From: Priestia taiwanensis
GTDB taxonomy: Bacteria > Bacillota > Bacilli > Bacillales > Bacillaceae_G
DNA length: 64,000 bases
Assembly: GCF_014638355.1 (NCBI RefSeq)
Contig: NZ_BMFK01000001.1
Span: 759,160-823,159, forward strand
Direction of reading: 5' to 3'
The notes beneath the pieces were generated by a model. It had not been told where the DNA came from. It saw only the letters and a program-made list of their open reading frames with translations, and searched no databases. Positions 34,431 to 44,051 of the stretch are shown piece after piece (positions within the stretch are counted from its first letter, which is position 1; every line of letters begins with the position of its first letter). The position numbers and the translations under genes are program-made.

Positions 34431-36554
34431 ATGTTCGCAAAAGCACAAGAAATGCTCCAAGCGTACTTTGGATACGAGTCATTCCGACTGGGGCAAGAAA
34501 AAACAGTTAGCAATGTTCTTTCAGGAAACAATACGATGTGTATTATGCCGACAGGGGGCGGGAAATCGATTTGTTATCAAGTTCCTGCTCTTGTGATGGA
34601 AGGAACAACGTTAGTTATTTCTCCGTTAATATCGTTAATGAAAGACCAAGTAGATGCACTAGAGCAGGTTGGTGTTGCTGCGACATATATAAACAGCTCT
34701 ATTAGTGGAAAAGAGGCGTATGAACGGATGAAAGGTGCGAAAGAAGGACGGTATAAACTACTGTATGTTGCACCAGAACGTCTTGATTCAATCGAGTTTT
34801 TAGAACAAATCAAGGATATGCATATTCCTTTAATCGCAGTGGATGAGGCACACTGTATTTCTCAGTGGGGACATGATTTCCGTCCTAGTTATTTACATAT
34901 TCATGAGGTGATTAATAGCTTACCCCAACAACCTATTGTATTAGCGTTAACGGCAACTGCGACACCACAAGTCCAAGAAGATATTTGTCGGTCGTTACAT
35001 ATTGAGTTAGACAATACAGTGATGACAAGCTTTGAACGAACAAATCTCGCATTTTCTGTTATAAAAGGACAAGACTCAAATGCGTATTTGTTCGATTATA
35101 TTCATAAGAACAAGAATGAAGCAGGTATTGTTTATACAGCGACACGTAAAGTGGCAGATCAATTATGTGATCATTTACAAAAAGAAAACATCCGAGTGGC
35201 GAAGTATCATGCTGGAATGTCCAATGCCGAGCGAATGGAGCAACAAGATCGTTTCTTAAATGATGAAGTAGAAGTAATGGTTGCGACGTCTGCTTTTGGG
35301 ATGGGGATTGATAAGAGTAATATTCGTTATGTTATTCATTATCAATTACCGAAAAACATGGAAAGTTATTATCAAGAAGCAGGCCGTGCTGGTCGAGACG
35401 GTCTAGATAGCCAATGTGTCTTACTCTATCGTTCACAAGATGTACAAGTACAGCGCTTCTTAGTTGAGCAATCGGCGAACGAAGGAAGATTTACAAGTGA
35501 ATTAGAAAAACTTCAACAAATGGTCGATTATTGCCATACTGAACAATGTCTTCAAGCATACATTTTACATTATTTTGGTGAAGAGCATACCGAATCGTGT
35601 GGAAGGTGTGCAAATTGCACGGATGAGCGAACTAGTATGGATGTAACGAAGGAAGCTCAAATGGTTTTATCTTGCGTTATTCGTACTGGTCAACGCTTCG
35701 GAAAAACGATGATTGCTCAAGTACTGACTGGATCTAAAAATAAAAAAGTGCTAGATTTCCGTTTTCACGAGCTAACTACATACGGTATTCTCTCACATAA
35801 AAGTGTGAAAGAAGTCAATGATTTCATTGAATTTCTTATCTCAGAAGAATATATCCGAGTAGAGCACGGACAGTTTCCAACGATTCTTGTGACGCCATTA
35901 GGGAGAGATGTATTACTTGGGAACATTCTAGTCCAGCGCAAAGAAGCACTACATATTAAACAAATTGTGAAAGATAATCCTTTATTTGAGGAATTACGCC
36001 ATCTCCGTAAGGAAATTGCAGATGAAGAGAATGTACCACCATTTGTTATTTTCTCCGATCAGACATTGCAAGACATGTGTGTACGATTACCTAAGACAGT
36101 AAATGAACTATTATCAGTTAAAGGTATAGGTGAGCGGAAGAAAGAGAAATACGGAGAGCGTTTTGTACAAGTTATCCATGCATTTTGTGAGGATAATCCT
36201 ACATTCCAAGCAGAGTCTGTTGAAGTACCAGTAAAAAAAGAGCGTGCAAAAGCGACGAATAATTCTCATTTAGCTACATACGACTTATATAAAGGTGGGA
36301 AAACCATTCAAGAAATTGCCGTGGAGCGAGGATTAAGTCCTTATACAATTGAAAATCACCTTGTGAAATGTAGTGAAGAAGGATTAGAAGTAGACTGGCT
36401 CGCACTCGTACCAAAAGAATACGAAGTGTTAATTGGGCAAGCAGCTGAGAAAACAGGATATGGAAAAGAAGGATTAAAAGCAATTAAAGAACTGCTACCA
36501 GAAGAAATAACATACACGATGATTAAGGCATACTTATTTGCACATAGAAAATGA
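34431..36554 (+). CDS. recQ: ATP-dependent DNA helicase RecQ
   Basis: 707 residues. Helicase motifs in order: motif I PTGGGKSICYQ, motif II DEAHCISQWGHDFR, motif III ALTATATP, motif IV-VI region including VATSAFGMGIDKSN and YQEAGRAGRDG. A zinc-binding RQC start (CLQAYILHYFGE...CGRCANC) and a winged helix follow, then HRDC (about 515-590). The last ~90 residues form a helix-turn-helix_40-like domain (YDLYKGGKTIQEIAVERGLS). RecQ unwinds 3'-5' during recombination and fork repair. ATG 34431 has GAAGGTGA upstream. Confidence 0.93.
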   Translation: MFAKAQEMLQAYFGYESFRLGQEKTVSNVLSGNNTMCIMPTGGGKSICYQVPALVMEGTTLVISPLISLMKDQVDALEQVGVAATYINSSISGKEAYERMKGAKEGRYKLLYVAPERLDSIEFLEQIKDMHIPLIAVDEAHCISQWGHDFRPSYLHIHEVINSLPQQPIVLALTATATPQVQEDICRSLHIELDNTVMTSFERTNLAFSVIKGQDSNAYLFDYIHKNKNEAGIVYTATRKVADQLCDHLQKENIRVAKYHAGMSNAERMEQQDRFLNDEVEVMVATSAFGMGIDKSNIRYVIHYQLPKNMESYYQEAGRAGRDGLDSQCVLLYRSQDVQVQRFLVEQSANEGRFTSELEKLQQMVDYCHTEQCLQAYILHYFGEEHTESCGRCANCTDERTSMDVTKEAQMVLSCVIRTGQRFGKTMIAQVLTGSKNKKVLDFRFHELTTYGILSHKSVKEVNDFIEFLISEEYIRVEHGQFPTILVTPLGRDVLLGNILVQRKEALHIKQIVKDNPLFEELRHLRKEIADEENVPPFVIFSDQTLQDMCVRLPKTVNELLSVKGIGERKKEKYGERFVQVIHAFCEDNPTFQAESVEVPVKKERAKATNNSHLATYDLYKGGKTIQEIAVERGLSPYTIENHLVKCSEEGLEVDWLALVPKEYEVLIGQAAEKTGYGKEGLKAIKELLPEEITYTMIKAYLFAHRK

Positions 36555-36562
36555 TAGAGAGA

Positions 36563-36590
36563 ACACGGTACGAATTGTATCGTGTTTTTT
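36563..36590 (+). terminator. Terminator of recQ
   Basis: ACACGGTAC pairs with GTATCGTGT (one G-T) around 5 nt, followed by TTTTTT. Confidence 0.8.
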
Positions 36591-36876
36591 ATTTGACCTA
36601 CATGATAGAAAAAGTTTACAGTTGCTATATATTATCAGAAAATTCCGTTTGAAGAGCAGGGAGTATCGATGAATAAAATATCGTTGAAATCATCATCGAA
36701 AGGCATTAGATATTCTACCTCTGTTTTCTTTAAAGTTGCTCTTGATAGGAGAAGTCTGTCCAACATTGGATAATGAGCGACTAGTTCTTACTATGAGAAG
36801 AAACAGCAGGAACGCGTAATGTAGCTATTGATATGGCGACCTTTGAAAATACTACAGCATACGTGTAGTGTTTTTT
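36591..36876 (+). other. 348-bp gap with a short ORF and a terminator-like hairpin
   Basis: A 34-codon ORF (36669-36773) with GCAGGGAG before its ATG encodes MNKISLKSSSKGIRYSTSV...; it has no similarity I know and may be chance or a decayed gene. A hairpin ACTACA / TGTAGT (36851-36856 and 36864-36869) with TTTTTT follows, 27 bp before the acetyltransferase gene. Together these could be an attenuated leader. Confidence 0.25.
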
Positions 36877-36902
36877 ATTTAATAACAAGGAGAGGAAGAC
36901 TT

Positions 36903-37448
36903 ATGAAACTAAAAGGAACAACTATTGATGTAAAATTGGTAGAAGAAAAAGATGTTGAATCGCTATTACAATTAGAGGTACGTAATAACGACTTCTTTCA
37001 ACAATTCACAGGGGTGCGTGATGAATCTTTTTATACGTTGCAAGGGCAACTAAACAGAATAAAAAAGGCAATTATTCAAAAAGAAAATGACCACGGCTAT
37101 TTATTTGTTATCATGCAAAAAGATCCGGAAGAGATTATCGGCGAGGTTATGCTAACGGAAGTGGTTCGGATTAATTTACAAAGCTGCTGGATTGGTTACT
37201 TTTTAGATAAGGAATATAACGGGAAAGGATATATGACAGAAGCGGTTAAATTAGTCGTAGATTACGCGTTTCAACAACTGAATTTACATCGTATTGAAGC
37301 GGGAGTGATGCCACATAATATTGGTTCGATGAAAGTATTAGAAAAGGCAGGCTTCCATAAAGAAGGAATTGCGAGGAAAAACGTAAAAATTAACGGAACG
37401 TGGGAAGATCATCAAACATTAGCGATTATTAATAGTCAGCATATATAA
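36903..37448 (+). CDS. GNAT acetyltransferase, RimJ/RimL-like
   Basis: 181 residues. The subgroup features are present: YFLDKEYNGKGYMTEAVKLVV as the acetyl-CoA loop, LNLHRIEAGVMPHNIGSMKVLEKAGFHKEG as motif B. It resembles ribosomal-protein alanine acetyltransferases (RimJ) and YdaF-type spermidine/ribosomal acetylases, but the substrate is not proven. AAGGAGAGG precedes ATG 36903; the upstream extension crosses a terminator-like hairpin. Confidence 0.85.
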   Translation: MKLKGTTIDVKLVEEKDVESLLQLEVRNNDFFQQFTGVRDESFYTLQGQLNRIKKAIIQKENDHGYLFVIMQKDPEEIIGEVMLTEVVRINLQSCWIGYFLDKEYNGKGYMTEAVKLVVDYAFQQLNLHRIEAGVMPHNIGSMKVLEKAGFHKEGIARKNVKINGTWEDHQTLAIINSQHI

Positions 37449-37450
37449 AT

Positions 37451-37486
37451 AGAAGAAGCCGAGAGTATATGTATTCTCGGCTTCTT
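37451..37486. terminator. Bidirectional terminator
   Basis: AAGAAGCCGAGAGTA pairs with TATTCTCGGCTTCTT around TATG. Confidence 0.8.
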
Positions 37487-37522
37487 GATAAGGAAGAATA
37501 AATAGAATGTTTTTGATAATTA

Positions 37523-37951
37523 TTACTTAGAAGGCAGATGAACGTTCAGTTGCCAACTAATGCCGAATTTATCTACAAGTTGCCCGTAGCCAGGACTCCA
37601 AAATGTTTCTTGTAACTCCATAATTACGTTACCACCATCTTGTAGCTTTGCAAATAACTCTTTCGCCTCTTCAACATTGTCTAGATGAATTGCAATTGTA
37701 ATATTGTCACCAACATTATGCGGTTGACCTGGGAATGTGTCAGAGATCATTAAGTCTGCATCACCAATTTTTAAATGTGCATGTAAAATGTAATTTTTTA
37801 CTTCTTCTGGAACTTTGAAATCAGGGCTTTCTGGCATATCAGCAAATGTACGAACATCTTGAACAGTAGCTCCTAATGAAGCCTTATAAAATTCAACAGC
37901 CTCATTACCATTACCGTTAGTTACTAAGTAAGGATTAACACCTAAAATCAT
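37523..37951 (-). CDS. VOC-family protein, PhnB-like
   Basis: 142 residues of glyoxalase/bleomycin-resistance fold. MILGVNPYLVTNGNGNEAVEFYKASLGATV is the first betaalphabeta unit and the second ends ETFWSPGYGQLVDKFGISWQLNV, the closing pattern of the PhnB/YjdN group. PhnB-like members lack a clear catalytic role. ATG 37951 has GAGGTG 7 nt upstream on the minus strand. It is a lone gene. The 262-bp gap after it (37952-38231) holds nothing I can name. Confidence 0.85.
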   Translation of the reverse strand: MILGVNPYLVTNGNGNEAVEFYKASLGATVQDVRTFADMPESPDFKVPEEVKNYILHAHLKIGDADLMISDTFPGQPHNVGDNITIAIHLDNVEEAKELFAKLQDGGNVIMELQETFWSPGYGQLVDKFGISWQLNVHLPSK

Positions 37952-38231
37952 GAAAAGCACCTCTTTCATTCATATTTAGTGAGTAGTGAAACAAACATAT
38001 GTATCAGGGAACCGAATGTATGTTTCTATTGATTATTTTATCATATACTTTTTTAATTTGGAAGAGAAAAAAGAAACATTTGTTCGATTATTTTTGACAA
38101 GCTATGCAAGAAGTTGTCGTTTTTTACCGGTCTATACAAACAAGCGAAGAGATACCTTCTCAAATTGTATTCCTTGAATTCTTATTCTCTTGATGAATAC
38201 AATGTAAATAACAAGAAGGAGGCATTGATAA

Positions 38232-39269
38232 ATGAGTGTACTAATGAATTCTAATCGTGAATTAGTGTATAAAGCATGTCGTAGTTATCGTCCATCTATG
38301 CAACAATTAACAATTGAAGAAATAATTACGTCAACGGGGAAACATGGCGATAACCATTTCAAAATTAAATTGGATGAGACCTATTATTCTCTTCGATTAA
38401 TTCCATACACAAGATATAAAGATTCAACTTTCTCTCTTCTCACGGATGCCGTTCTAGAGGAACAATTAAAGTACGGTGATTATTTAGTTGGAAAAGGAAT
38501 TCCATTTATGAGGCGGACCGAATTACAACAGAATCGTTACTTTACAAAAATTCATCATGACGGTGCTGAGTGGAGATGTTGTATGTTTGAATGGCTAGAG
38601 GGAGAGCATATTACGCATAATACAATCCGAACTGCAGAAAGAATGGGAGAGTTTGCAAGAGAATTTCATGATGTTTCGTTAACATATGCATCTAGAGTAC
38701 TTCCAAATGTCCGTCATACAACTGCTTATCAAAAATGGGTAAACAGTATTCGTACATATTTAAAACAAGCCATTCCTACCCAAACGAGAAGGCTGTTGAC
38801 TTCATATATAGAAACCGTACAGCAGCACATAGATACTGCTAACCATATTCAAATCCGGCCTGAACTTAAAATTATCACATCTGACTTAAACTCTTTAAAT
38901 ATATTATGGGATAAACAAGAAAAAATAATAGGTATTATTGATCATGAACATATTGCATATTCAGATAGAATTCAAGACTTAGCTTGGCTAATTAAATGGT
39001 ATTCGAGAATCGAAGGCATTGAATCACATCATGTTTCACCATCTTTAGCTTCCGCTGTATTAAAAGGATACGGGGCGAAAAGTATCATGAAGAATGAGGA
39101 TAAAGAAAGACTTAGAGCGCTTCTATGGTTATCAGGCTGCTTTAACTATAACTTTGTTCGTGCAACGATGGATGTATTGAATCAGTCTGTAGAAGGGTAT
39201 GACAAATTGGAACAACATTTATCTCGTTACATGGAACGGGGAAAAGTGTTAGTCGGATTAATCAAATAA
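38232..39269 (+). CDS. Phosphotransferase-like protein with altered Brenner motif
   Basis: 345 residues of the APH/choline-kinase fold. The C-lobe is clear (IIGIIDHEHIAYSDRIQDLAWLIK), with the DxD/H-type metal region. The catalytic loop reads IITSDLNSLNILW, so the usual HGD is TSD: the Asp and Asn remain but the His-Gly is replaced. It may still be active, as in some homoserine or spore-coat (CotH/CotS-like) kinases. The substrate is unknown. AAGGAGG precedes the ATG. A cupin gene follows after 12 bp. Confidence 0.7.
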   Translation: MSVLMNSNRELVYKACRSYRPSMQQLTIEEIITSTGKHGDNHFKIKLDETYYSLRLIPYTRYKDSTFSLLTDAVLEEQLKYGDYLVGKGIPFMRRTELQQNRYFTKIHHDGAEWRCCMFEWLEGEHITHNTIRTAERMGEFAREFHDVSLTYASRVLPNVRHTTAYQKWVNSIRTYLKQAIPTQTRRLLTSYIETVQQHIDTANHIQIRPELKIITSDLNSLNILWDKQEKIIGIIDHEHIAYSDRIQDLAWLIKWYSRIEGIESHHVSPSLASAVLKGYGAKSIMKNEDKERLRALLWLSGCFNYNFVRATMDVLNQSVEGYDKLEQHLSRYMERGKVLVGLIK

Positions 39270-39281
39270 AAGGGGATTAAA

Positions 39282-39617
39282 ATGGAGAAAAAGAATGCAG
39301 TAAAAATCAGTAGTAGTGTAGAAGAAACATATAAAAATGTTGTTCTTGAGAATGTAAATAATCATTGTATTCGCTTAGCCGTGTTCACTGGGGAATATGA
39401 TTGGCACAAACATCCAGACTCTGATGAAGTATTTATGGTTTTAGAAGGCCAATTATTTATTGATGTGGAGAATAGCGACACAATCATTGTGGAACCAAAC
39501 GAAATTGTGAAAATTCCAGCTGGTCTTGTTCACCGTACACGTTCAGAAGTAAGAACGGTTAATTTATGTTTTGAGAAGGAAGAGGCGGAAACGGTATTTG
39601 TGAAAGTGAAAAATTAA
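39282..39617 (+). CDS. Cupin-domain protein
   Basis: 111 residues, one cupin barrel. Cupin motif 1 reads YDWHKHPDSDEVFMVLEG (two His and a Glu as metal ligands) and motif 2 IPAGLVHRTRS (third His). Such small cupins bind a metal and may act as dioxygenase, isomerase or sensor; the substrate is unknown. It sits 12 bp behind the phosphotransferase-like gene and ends at a bidirectional terminator. Confidence 0.85.
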   Translation: MEKKNAVKISSSVEETYKNVVLENVNNHCIRLAVFTGEYDWHKHPDSDEVFMVLEGQLFIDVENSDTIIVEPNEIVKIPAGLVHRTRSEVRTVNLCFEKEEAETVFVKVKN

Positions 39618-39627
39618 TAAATAGGAA

Positions 39628-39669
39628 GTAAAGAGCAAATCCGCTAGCATTATCGGATTTGCTCTTTAC
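39628..39669. terminator. Bidirectional terminator
   Basis: A 16-bp perfect stem GTAAAGAGCAAATCCG / CGGATTTGCTCTTTAC around 10 nt; the 3' end of the convergent gene lies in it. Confidence 0.9.
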
Positions 39670-40033
39670 TTTTTTGCTCGGTTGCAATTTCTTCTTTCAC
39701 TTTTTTTGTTAATTTACTGTAGATTAGTTCATAGGAGTGAACAATTAAATTTTTCCATAAATCATCTGGGAACGTGGCATCTAAATAAATGCTATTCCAG
39801 TGTGTTTTGTTCATATAGTAACCAGGAATAATATCTTCGTATTCTCTTCTCAAGTGTTCAGCGCGAATAGGGTCGCATTTTAATGATAAAATAGCCCTTC
39901 CTGCCGCATCACTGTGGAACATTACAAACATTTTTCCTCCAATTAAGTACCGATCGGCATTCCATTCAGCTTTGTAATCATGTATCGCCCCGACTTGTCT
40001 CTGGCAATAATTATGTAATAGTTTTGTTTTCAT
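39650..40033 (-). CDS. MmcQ/YjbR-family DNA-binding-like protein
   Basis: 127 residues. The CyaY-like fold of the family is shown by the opening (LLHNYCQRQVGAIHDYKAEWNADRYLIGGKMFVMF), LSLKCDPIRAEHLRREYEDIIPGYYMNKTHWNSIYLD and the C-terminal helix YELIYSKLTKK. The family is called DNA-binding because of MmcQ, but its role is not established. GGGAGGG is seen before the ATG on the minus strand. Confidence 0.8.
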   Translation of the reverse strand: MKTKLLHNYCQRQVGAIHDYKAEWNADRYLIGGKMFVMFHSDAAGRAILSLKCDPIRAEHLRREYEDIIPGYYMNKTHWNSIYLDATFPDDLWKNLIVHSYELIYSKLTKKVKEEIATEQKSKEQIR

Positions 40034-40173
40034 CTTGAAAACCCTCCCTGTGCATCATTTCTTTTATTTTACATGATATAACAATTAGTGTAGTGAAATT
40101 TTTCTTCGATATAGATAAAAGATTTATGTTCTTTTTTGTCGCTTTTTATTCGTTCTATGTCCAAAAAAGCTTG

Positions 40174-40198
40174 TTATAATAAAAAGAAAGCGCTTTAA
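40174..40198 (+). promoter_or_regulatory. -10 element and cre-like site of the acyl-CoA operon
   Basis: TATAAT (40175-40180) is followed by AGAAAGCGCTTTAA (40185-40198), which matches the CcpA operator consensus TGAAAGCGCTTTCA except at the ends. Just downstream of the -10 it would repress in the presence of preferred sugars. Confidence 0.55.
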
Positions 40199-40216
40199 AA
40201 TAGTGGGGGTGGATAG

Positions 40217-41362
40217 GTGAAAGCGGACATTTTTCAAGAAGAACACGAAATGTTTCGTACATCGTTACGGAAATTTTTACGAAAAGAAGCTATTCCTTAT
40301 TACAATGCATGGGAACAAGATGGAATTATCCCTCGGTCATTTTGGAGAAAGATGGGGGAGCATGGTTTCTTATGCCCCTTTGTCGAAGAGAAGTATGGCG
40401 GATTAAATACAGACTTTATTTATTCAACAGTCTTAATTGAAGAATTAGAAAGAGTCGGGGCAGGTCTTACTGGAATAGGGCTACATAATGATATTGTTGT
40501 TCCTTATCTTTCTTCCTATGGCACAGACGAACAGAAGCAAATGTGGTTACCGAAATGTGTAACAGCAGAAACAATTACTGCTATTGCAATGACAGAGCCA
40601 AGTGCTGGTTCGGATTTAGCAAATATTAAAGCAACCGCGTATAGAGAAGGCGATTATTATATCGTGAATGGAGAAAAGACTTTTATTACAAATGGCATTC
40701 ATAGTGATTTAGTTATTGTCGTTTGCAAAACAAATCCTCAAGCAAATCCTCCTCATAAAGGTATTAGTTTACTCGTTTTGGAACGTGAAATGAAAGGTTT
40801 CACACGTGGAAAAAAACTTCAAAAAATTGGCATGCATAGTCAAGACACAGCCGAACTCCTCTTCGACAATGTGAAAGTGCCACATACACATTTATTAGGA
40901 CAAGAAAATATGGGTTTTTATTATTTAATGGACAAGCTTCAACAAGAGCGATTCGTCGTAGCAATTAGTGCGGTGACAGCTGCACAGTCTATGCTTGAAC
41001 TTACGATGAAATACACGAGAGAACGAGAAGTATTTGGATCAAGTATTAGTAAACTACAAACGGTACAATTCCGCTTAGCAGAAATGCACACAGAAATTAC
41101 AATTGGACAAACATTCGTGTATGAATTAGTAAAGCGACATGTGAAAGGAGAACGTATCGTATCTGAAGTATCGATGGCAAAATGGTGGACAACTGAAATG
41201 GCCAAACGTATTGCAACAGAATGTCTACAATTACACGGTGGCTATGGGTATATGGAAGAGTATGAGATTGCAAGAAGATACCGTGATATACCAGTTACAA
41301 GTATTTATGCAGGAAGCAATGAAATAATGAAAACCATTATTGCGAAACAATTATCTTTATAA
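40217..41362 (+). CDS. Acyl-CoA dehydrogenase
   Basis: 381 residues, full length with N, middle and C domains (FAD-binding TAIAMTEPSAGSDLA and ITNGIHSDL in the middle domain). The C-terminal loop where medium-chain enzymes have the catalytic Glu reads IYAGSNEIM, without it. A Glu in LQQERFVV (E244) is at the position used by the long-chain and isovaleryl enzymes. So it probably oxidises a long or branched acyl-CoA to the enoyl-CoA with electrons to ETF; that is inferred. GTG start with GGGGGTGGA upstream. First gene of a six-gene operon. Confidence 0.9.
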   Translation: MKADIFQEEHEMFRTSLRKFLRKEAIPYYNAWEQDGIIPRSFWRKMGEHGFLCPFVEEKYGGLNTDFIYSTVLIEELERVGAGLTGIGLHNDIVVPYLSSYGTDEQKQMWLPKCVTAETITAIAMTEPSAGSDLANIKATAYREGDYYIVNGEKTFITNGIHSDLVIVVCKTNPQANPPHKGISLLVLEREMKGFTRGKKLQKIGMHSQDTAELLFDNVKVPHTHLLGQENMGFYYLMDKLQQERFVVAISAVTAAQSMLELTMKYTREREVFGSSISKLQTVQFRLAEMHTEITIGQTFVYELVKRHVKGERIVSEVSMAKWWTTEMAKRIATECLQLHGGYGYMEEYEIARRYRDIPVTSIYAGSNEIMKTIIAKQLSL

Positions 41363-41377
41363 AAAGGTGGTGTCGTA

Positions 41378-42424
41378 ATGCTTGATGGAATTCGTGTTCT
41401 TGATTTTACACAAACAATTCCTGGTCCATTAGCGAGTCGACGACTTGTCGAATTTGGGGCTGAAGTTATCAAAGTTGAACCATTATCAGGAGATCCAGCA
41501 CGGATTAGCGAAACGGTTTTTCAGGTGCTTAATGGTAGCAAGAAAAGTGTTTCGTTGCACCTAAAATCAGAACAAGGAAAAGAGCTAGCAAGGGATTTAA
41601 TAAAAGGAACAGATATTATACTAGAGAGTTTTCGTCCTGGAGTAATGAGAAAATTAGGATTAGCTTATGAAGATATTGTTCACATGAATCCTTCAATGAT
41701 TTACGTTTCTATTACTGGTTATGGTCAACGAACAGAAACAAAACAGCTAGCTGGGCACGATTTAAATTTCATGGCTATAAGTGGTTTATTATCCCAGTGG
41801 AAAAATGCACAAGGTAACCCTATTCATCCAACGATAACGATTGCAGATTTAATTGGAGGAACATACGCTTTTGAGAAAATTTTGGCTGCCTTATATGAAA
41901 GAGAAAAAAGAAAACGAGGATCTTATCTTGACATCTCTATTACAGCTGCACTAACAAAGATGATTGAAGTAAATAGCAGAGTCAAGGATAACGAGCTTTC
42001 TTTTTTACATGGAGAAGCAGTATGTTATCACTTGTATGAAACGAAAGACAATCGATATGTTGCGTTTGCGGCATTAGAGTATAAATTTTGGGAGAAGTTT
42101 TGCCATGAAATGAATTGCTATTCACTTATTACGCAACAGTTTGATAAAGCTATGGATGGACATAAAACATACGAAGTGGTGAAAGAAGTCTTTAAATCAC
42201 GCACATGGAAAGAATGGGAGGAACAATCATTCATTTTAGATTGTTGTATTACACCGGTATATGAACCTCATGAGCTATGTACTTCCCCTTATACGAAAGA
42301 AAATATATCTATTACCCCAGACTCAACAAGCGCACCATTGCTTGGCGAACATACAAAAGACATCTATCGTTTAACAGAAGAACAGATAGAAGAATTAATG
42401 AAAAATAAAATTATTGGGGGTTAA
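41378..42424 (+). CDS. CaiB/BaiF-family (class III) CoA transferase
   Basis: 348 residues, shorter than the ~400 of many members. The N-terminal Rossmann region opens LDGIRVLDFTQTIPGPLASRRLVEFGAEVIKVEP, the usual signature, and the catalytic Asp is in AGHDLNFMAISG. The family moves CoA between carboxylic acids without a covalent ping-pong step through acetate. Here it would activate or exchange CoA on the operon's substrate, for example a branched or steroid-like acid; that is inferred. AAAAGGTGG precedes the ATG, 16 bp after the dehydrogenase gene. Confidence 0.88.
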   Translation: MLDGIRVLDFTQTIPGPLASRRLVEFGAEVIKVEPLSGDPARISETVFQVLNGSKKSVSLHLKSEQGKELARDLIKGTDIILESFRPGVMRKLGLAYEDIVHMNPSMIYVSITGYGQRTETKQLAGHDLNFMAISGLLSQWKNAQGNPIHPTITIADLIGGTYAFEKILAALYEREKRKRGSYLDISITAALTKMIEVNSRVKDNELSFLHGEAVCYHLYETKDNRYVAFAALEYKFWEKFCHEMNCYSLITQQFDKAMDGHKTYEVVKEVFKSRTWKEWEEQSFILDCCITPVYEPHELCTSPYTKENISITPDSTSAPLLGEHTKDIYRLTEEQIEELMKNKIIGG

Positions 42425-42428
42425 CAAA

Positions 42429-44039
42429 ATGATGATGAACATGCCTTTCTCAGTTCCAGCTATGTTAGAACACGCGGAGAAGTATTTTGGAAAGAAATAC
42501 GTTGTATCACGTACATCAAGTGGTGTTACGAAGATTACCTACAAAGAAATTAGTGAACGCACAAGACGTTTAGCAAGTGCACTAACGAATTTAGGTATTC
42601 AAAAGAGAGAACGAGTAGGCACATTTGCATGGAATCATCATCGTCATTTAGAAGCATATTTTGGAATTCCTGGTGCAGGCGGTGTGTTGCATACCGTTAA
42701 TATTCGTTTATCTCCGCAACATATTGTATATGTGATAAATCATGCGGAAGATACGATGTTACTTATAGATGAAGAATTACTACCATTAATCGAGAATGTA
42801 CAAGATCAGTTAACGACCGTTCATACGTATATTGTGATGACAGACCGTCCGGAACTTCCAGAAACAACATTGAAGAACGTGTATCATTACGAGCATTTAT
42901 TACAAAAAGGAGACCCGAATTTTCAATTTGTAGAAGTAGAAGATGAAAATGATCCAGTCGGGATGTGTTATACATCTGCGACAACTGGTAATCCAAAGGG
43001 GGTTGTATATACGCATCGTAGTACGTGCCTTCATAGTTATGGATTAGGGCTCGTTGATACAGCAGCTATATGTGAGAGAGACGTTGCAATGGCAGTTGTT
43101 CCAATGTTTCATGCGAATGCTTGGGGTATGCCCTATGCGTGTGTATGGTTCGGCTCTACATTAGTACTGCCAGGACCAATGTTCACACCGAAAATATTAC
43201 TTGAATTAATTCAAGAAGAAAAAGTAACACTTGCGGCAGGTGTACCGACCATTTGGATTGGATTACTTCAAGAATTAGAGCGACAATCCTATGATACAAG
43301 CAGTCTTCGTGCTGTATTGTGCGGTGGATCAGCTGCACCAAAAGGAATGATTGATGCTTTTGTAAATAAGCATCACATTCCGTTTATCCATGCGTTTGGT
43401 ATGACAGAAACCTCACCACTTGCAACTGTATCTAGGTTAAAAGCGTATCAACAAGGGATTTCTATGGATGAGCAGCTATCATATCTTACAAGACAAGGAT
43501 TTGTTGCACCAGGTCTGGAAATAAAAGCAATTGGACAAAATGGTGAGATTGCGTGGGACGGAAAAGAAATGGGAGAGTTATTAATTAGAGGTCATTGGAT
43601 TGCGGCGGAGTACTACAATGATGAACGTAGTGAAGGAGCATTTGAAAATGGATGGTTCTACACAGGTGACGTCGTAACAATTGATGAAGAAGGTTCTATT
43701 AAAATAGTCGATCGTATGAAAGATATGATCAAGAGTGGTGGCGAATGGATTTCATCCGTTGATTTAGAAAATGTATTGATGGGGCATCCAGCTGTATTAG
43801 AAGCAGCGGTTATCGGGGTCCCACATGATCGTTGGCAAGAGCGACCAATTGCTTGTGTTGTCTTAAAAGAAGGAGTAACCGTATCGAAGGAAGAGTTAAT
43901 TGAATATTTAGTACCATCATTTGCAAAGTGGTGGTTACCAGACGAAGTAGTCTTTATGAATGAGATTCCACGTACGTCTGTAGGGAAGTTCTTGAAGAAA
44001 GCGTTGCGAGAACAGCTAAATAACCATTTTGTATCGTAA
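42429..44039 (+). CDS. Long-chain acyl-CoA ligase (AMP-forming)
   Basis: 536 residues of the ANL superfamily. The P-loop motif is CYTSATTGNPKGVVYTH, the A5 motif AFGMTETSPLA, A7 is GWFYTGDVV and the hinge A8 is RMKDMIKSGGEWIS; the A10 lysine is in TSVGKFLKK. It activates a carboxylic acid through an acyl-AMP. GWFYTGD and RMKDMIKSGGEWIS match medium/long-chain ligases (FadD13/AlkK group). It starts 5 bp after the CoA transferase gene; ATG 42429 with GGGGGTTAAC upstream. Confidence 0.9.
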   Translation: MMMNMPFSVPAMLEHAEKYFGKKYVVSRTSSGVTKITYKEISERTRRLASALTNLGIQKRERVGTFAWNHHRHLEAYFGIPGAGGVLHTVNIRLSPQHIVYVINHAEDTMLLIDEELLPLIENVQDQLTTVHTYIVMTDRPELPETTLKNVYHYEHLLQKGDPNFQFVEVEDENDPVGMCYTSATTGNPKGVVYTHRSTCLHSYGLGLVDTAAICERDVAMAVVPMFHANAWGMPYACVWFGSTLVLPGPMFTPKILLELIQEEKVTLAAGVPTIWIGLLQELERQSYDTSSLRAVLCGGSAAPKGMIDAFVNKHHIPFIHAFGMTETSPLATVSRLKAYQQGISMDEQLSYLTRQGFVAPGLEIKAIGQNGEIAWDGKEMGELLIRGHWIAAEYYNDERSEGAFENGWFYTGDVVTIDEEGSIKIVDRMKDMIKSGGEWISSVDLENVLMGHPAVLEAAVIGVPHDRWQERPIACVVLKEGVTVSKEELIEYLVPSFAKWWLPDEVVFMNEIPRTSVGKFLKKALREQLNNHFVS

Positions 44040-44051
44040 GGGGGCGAATAG

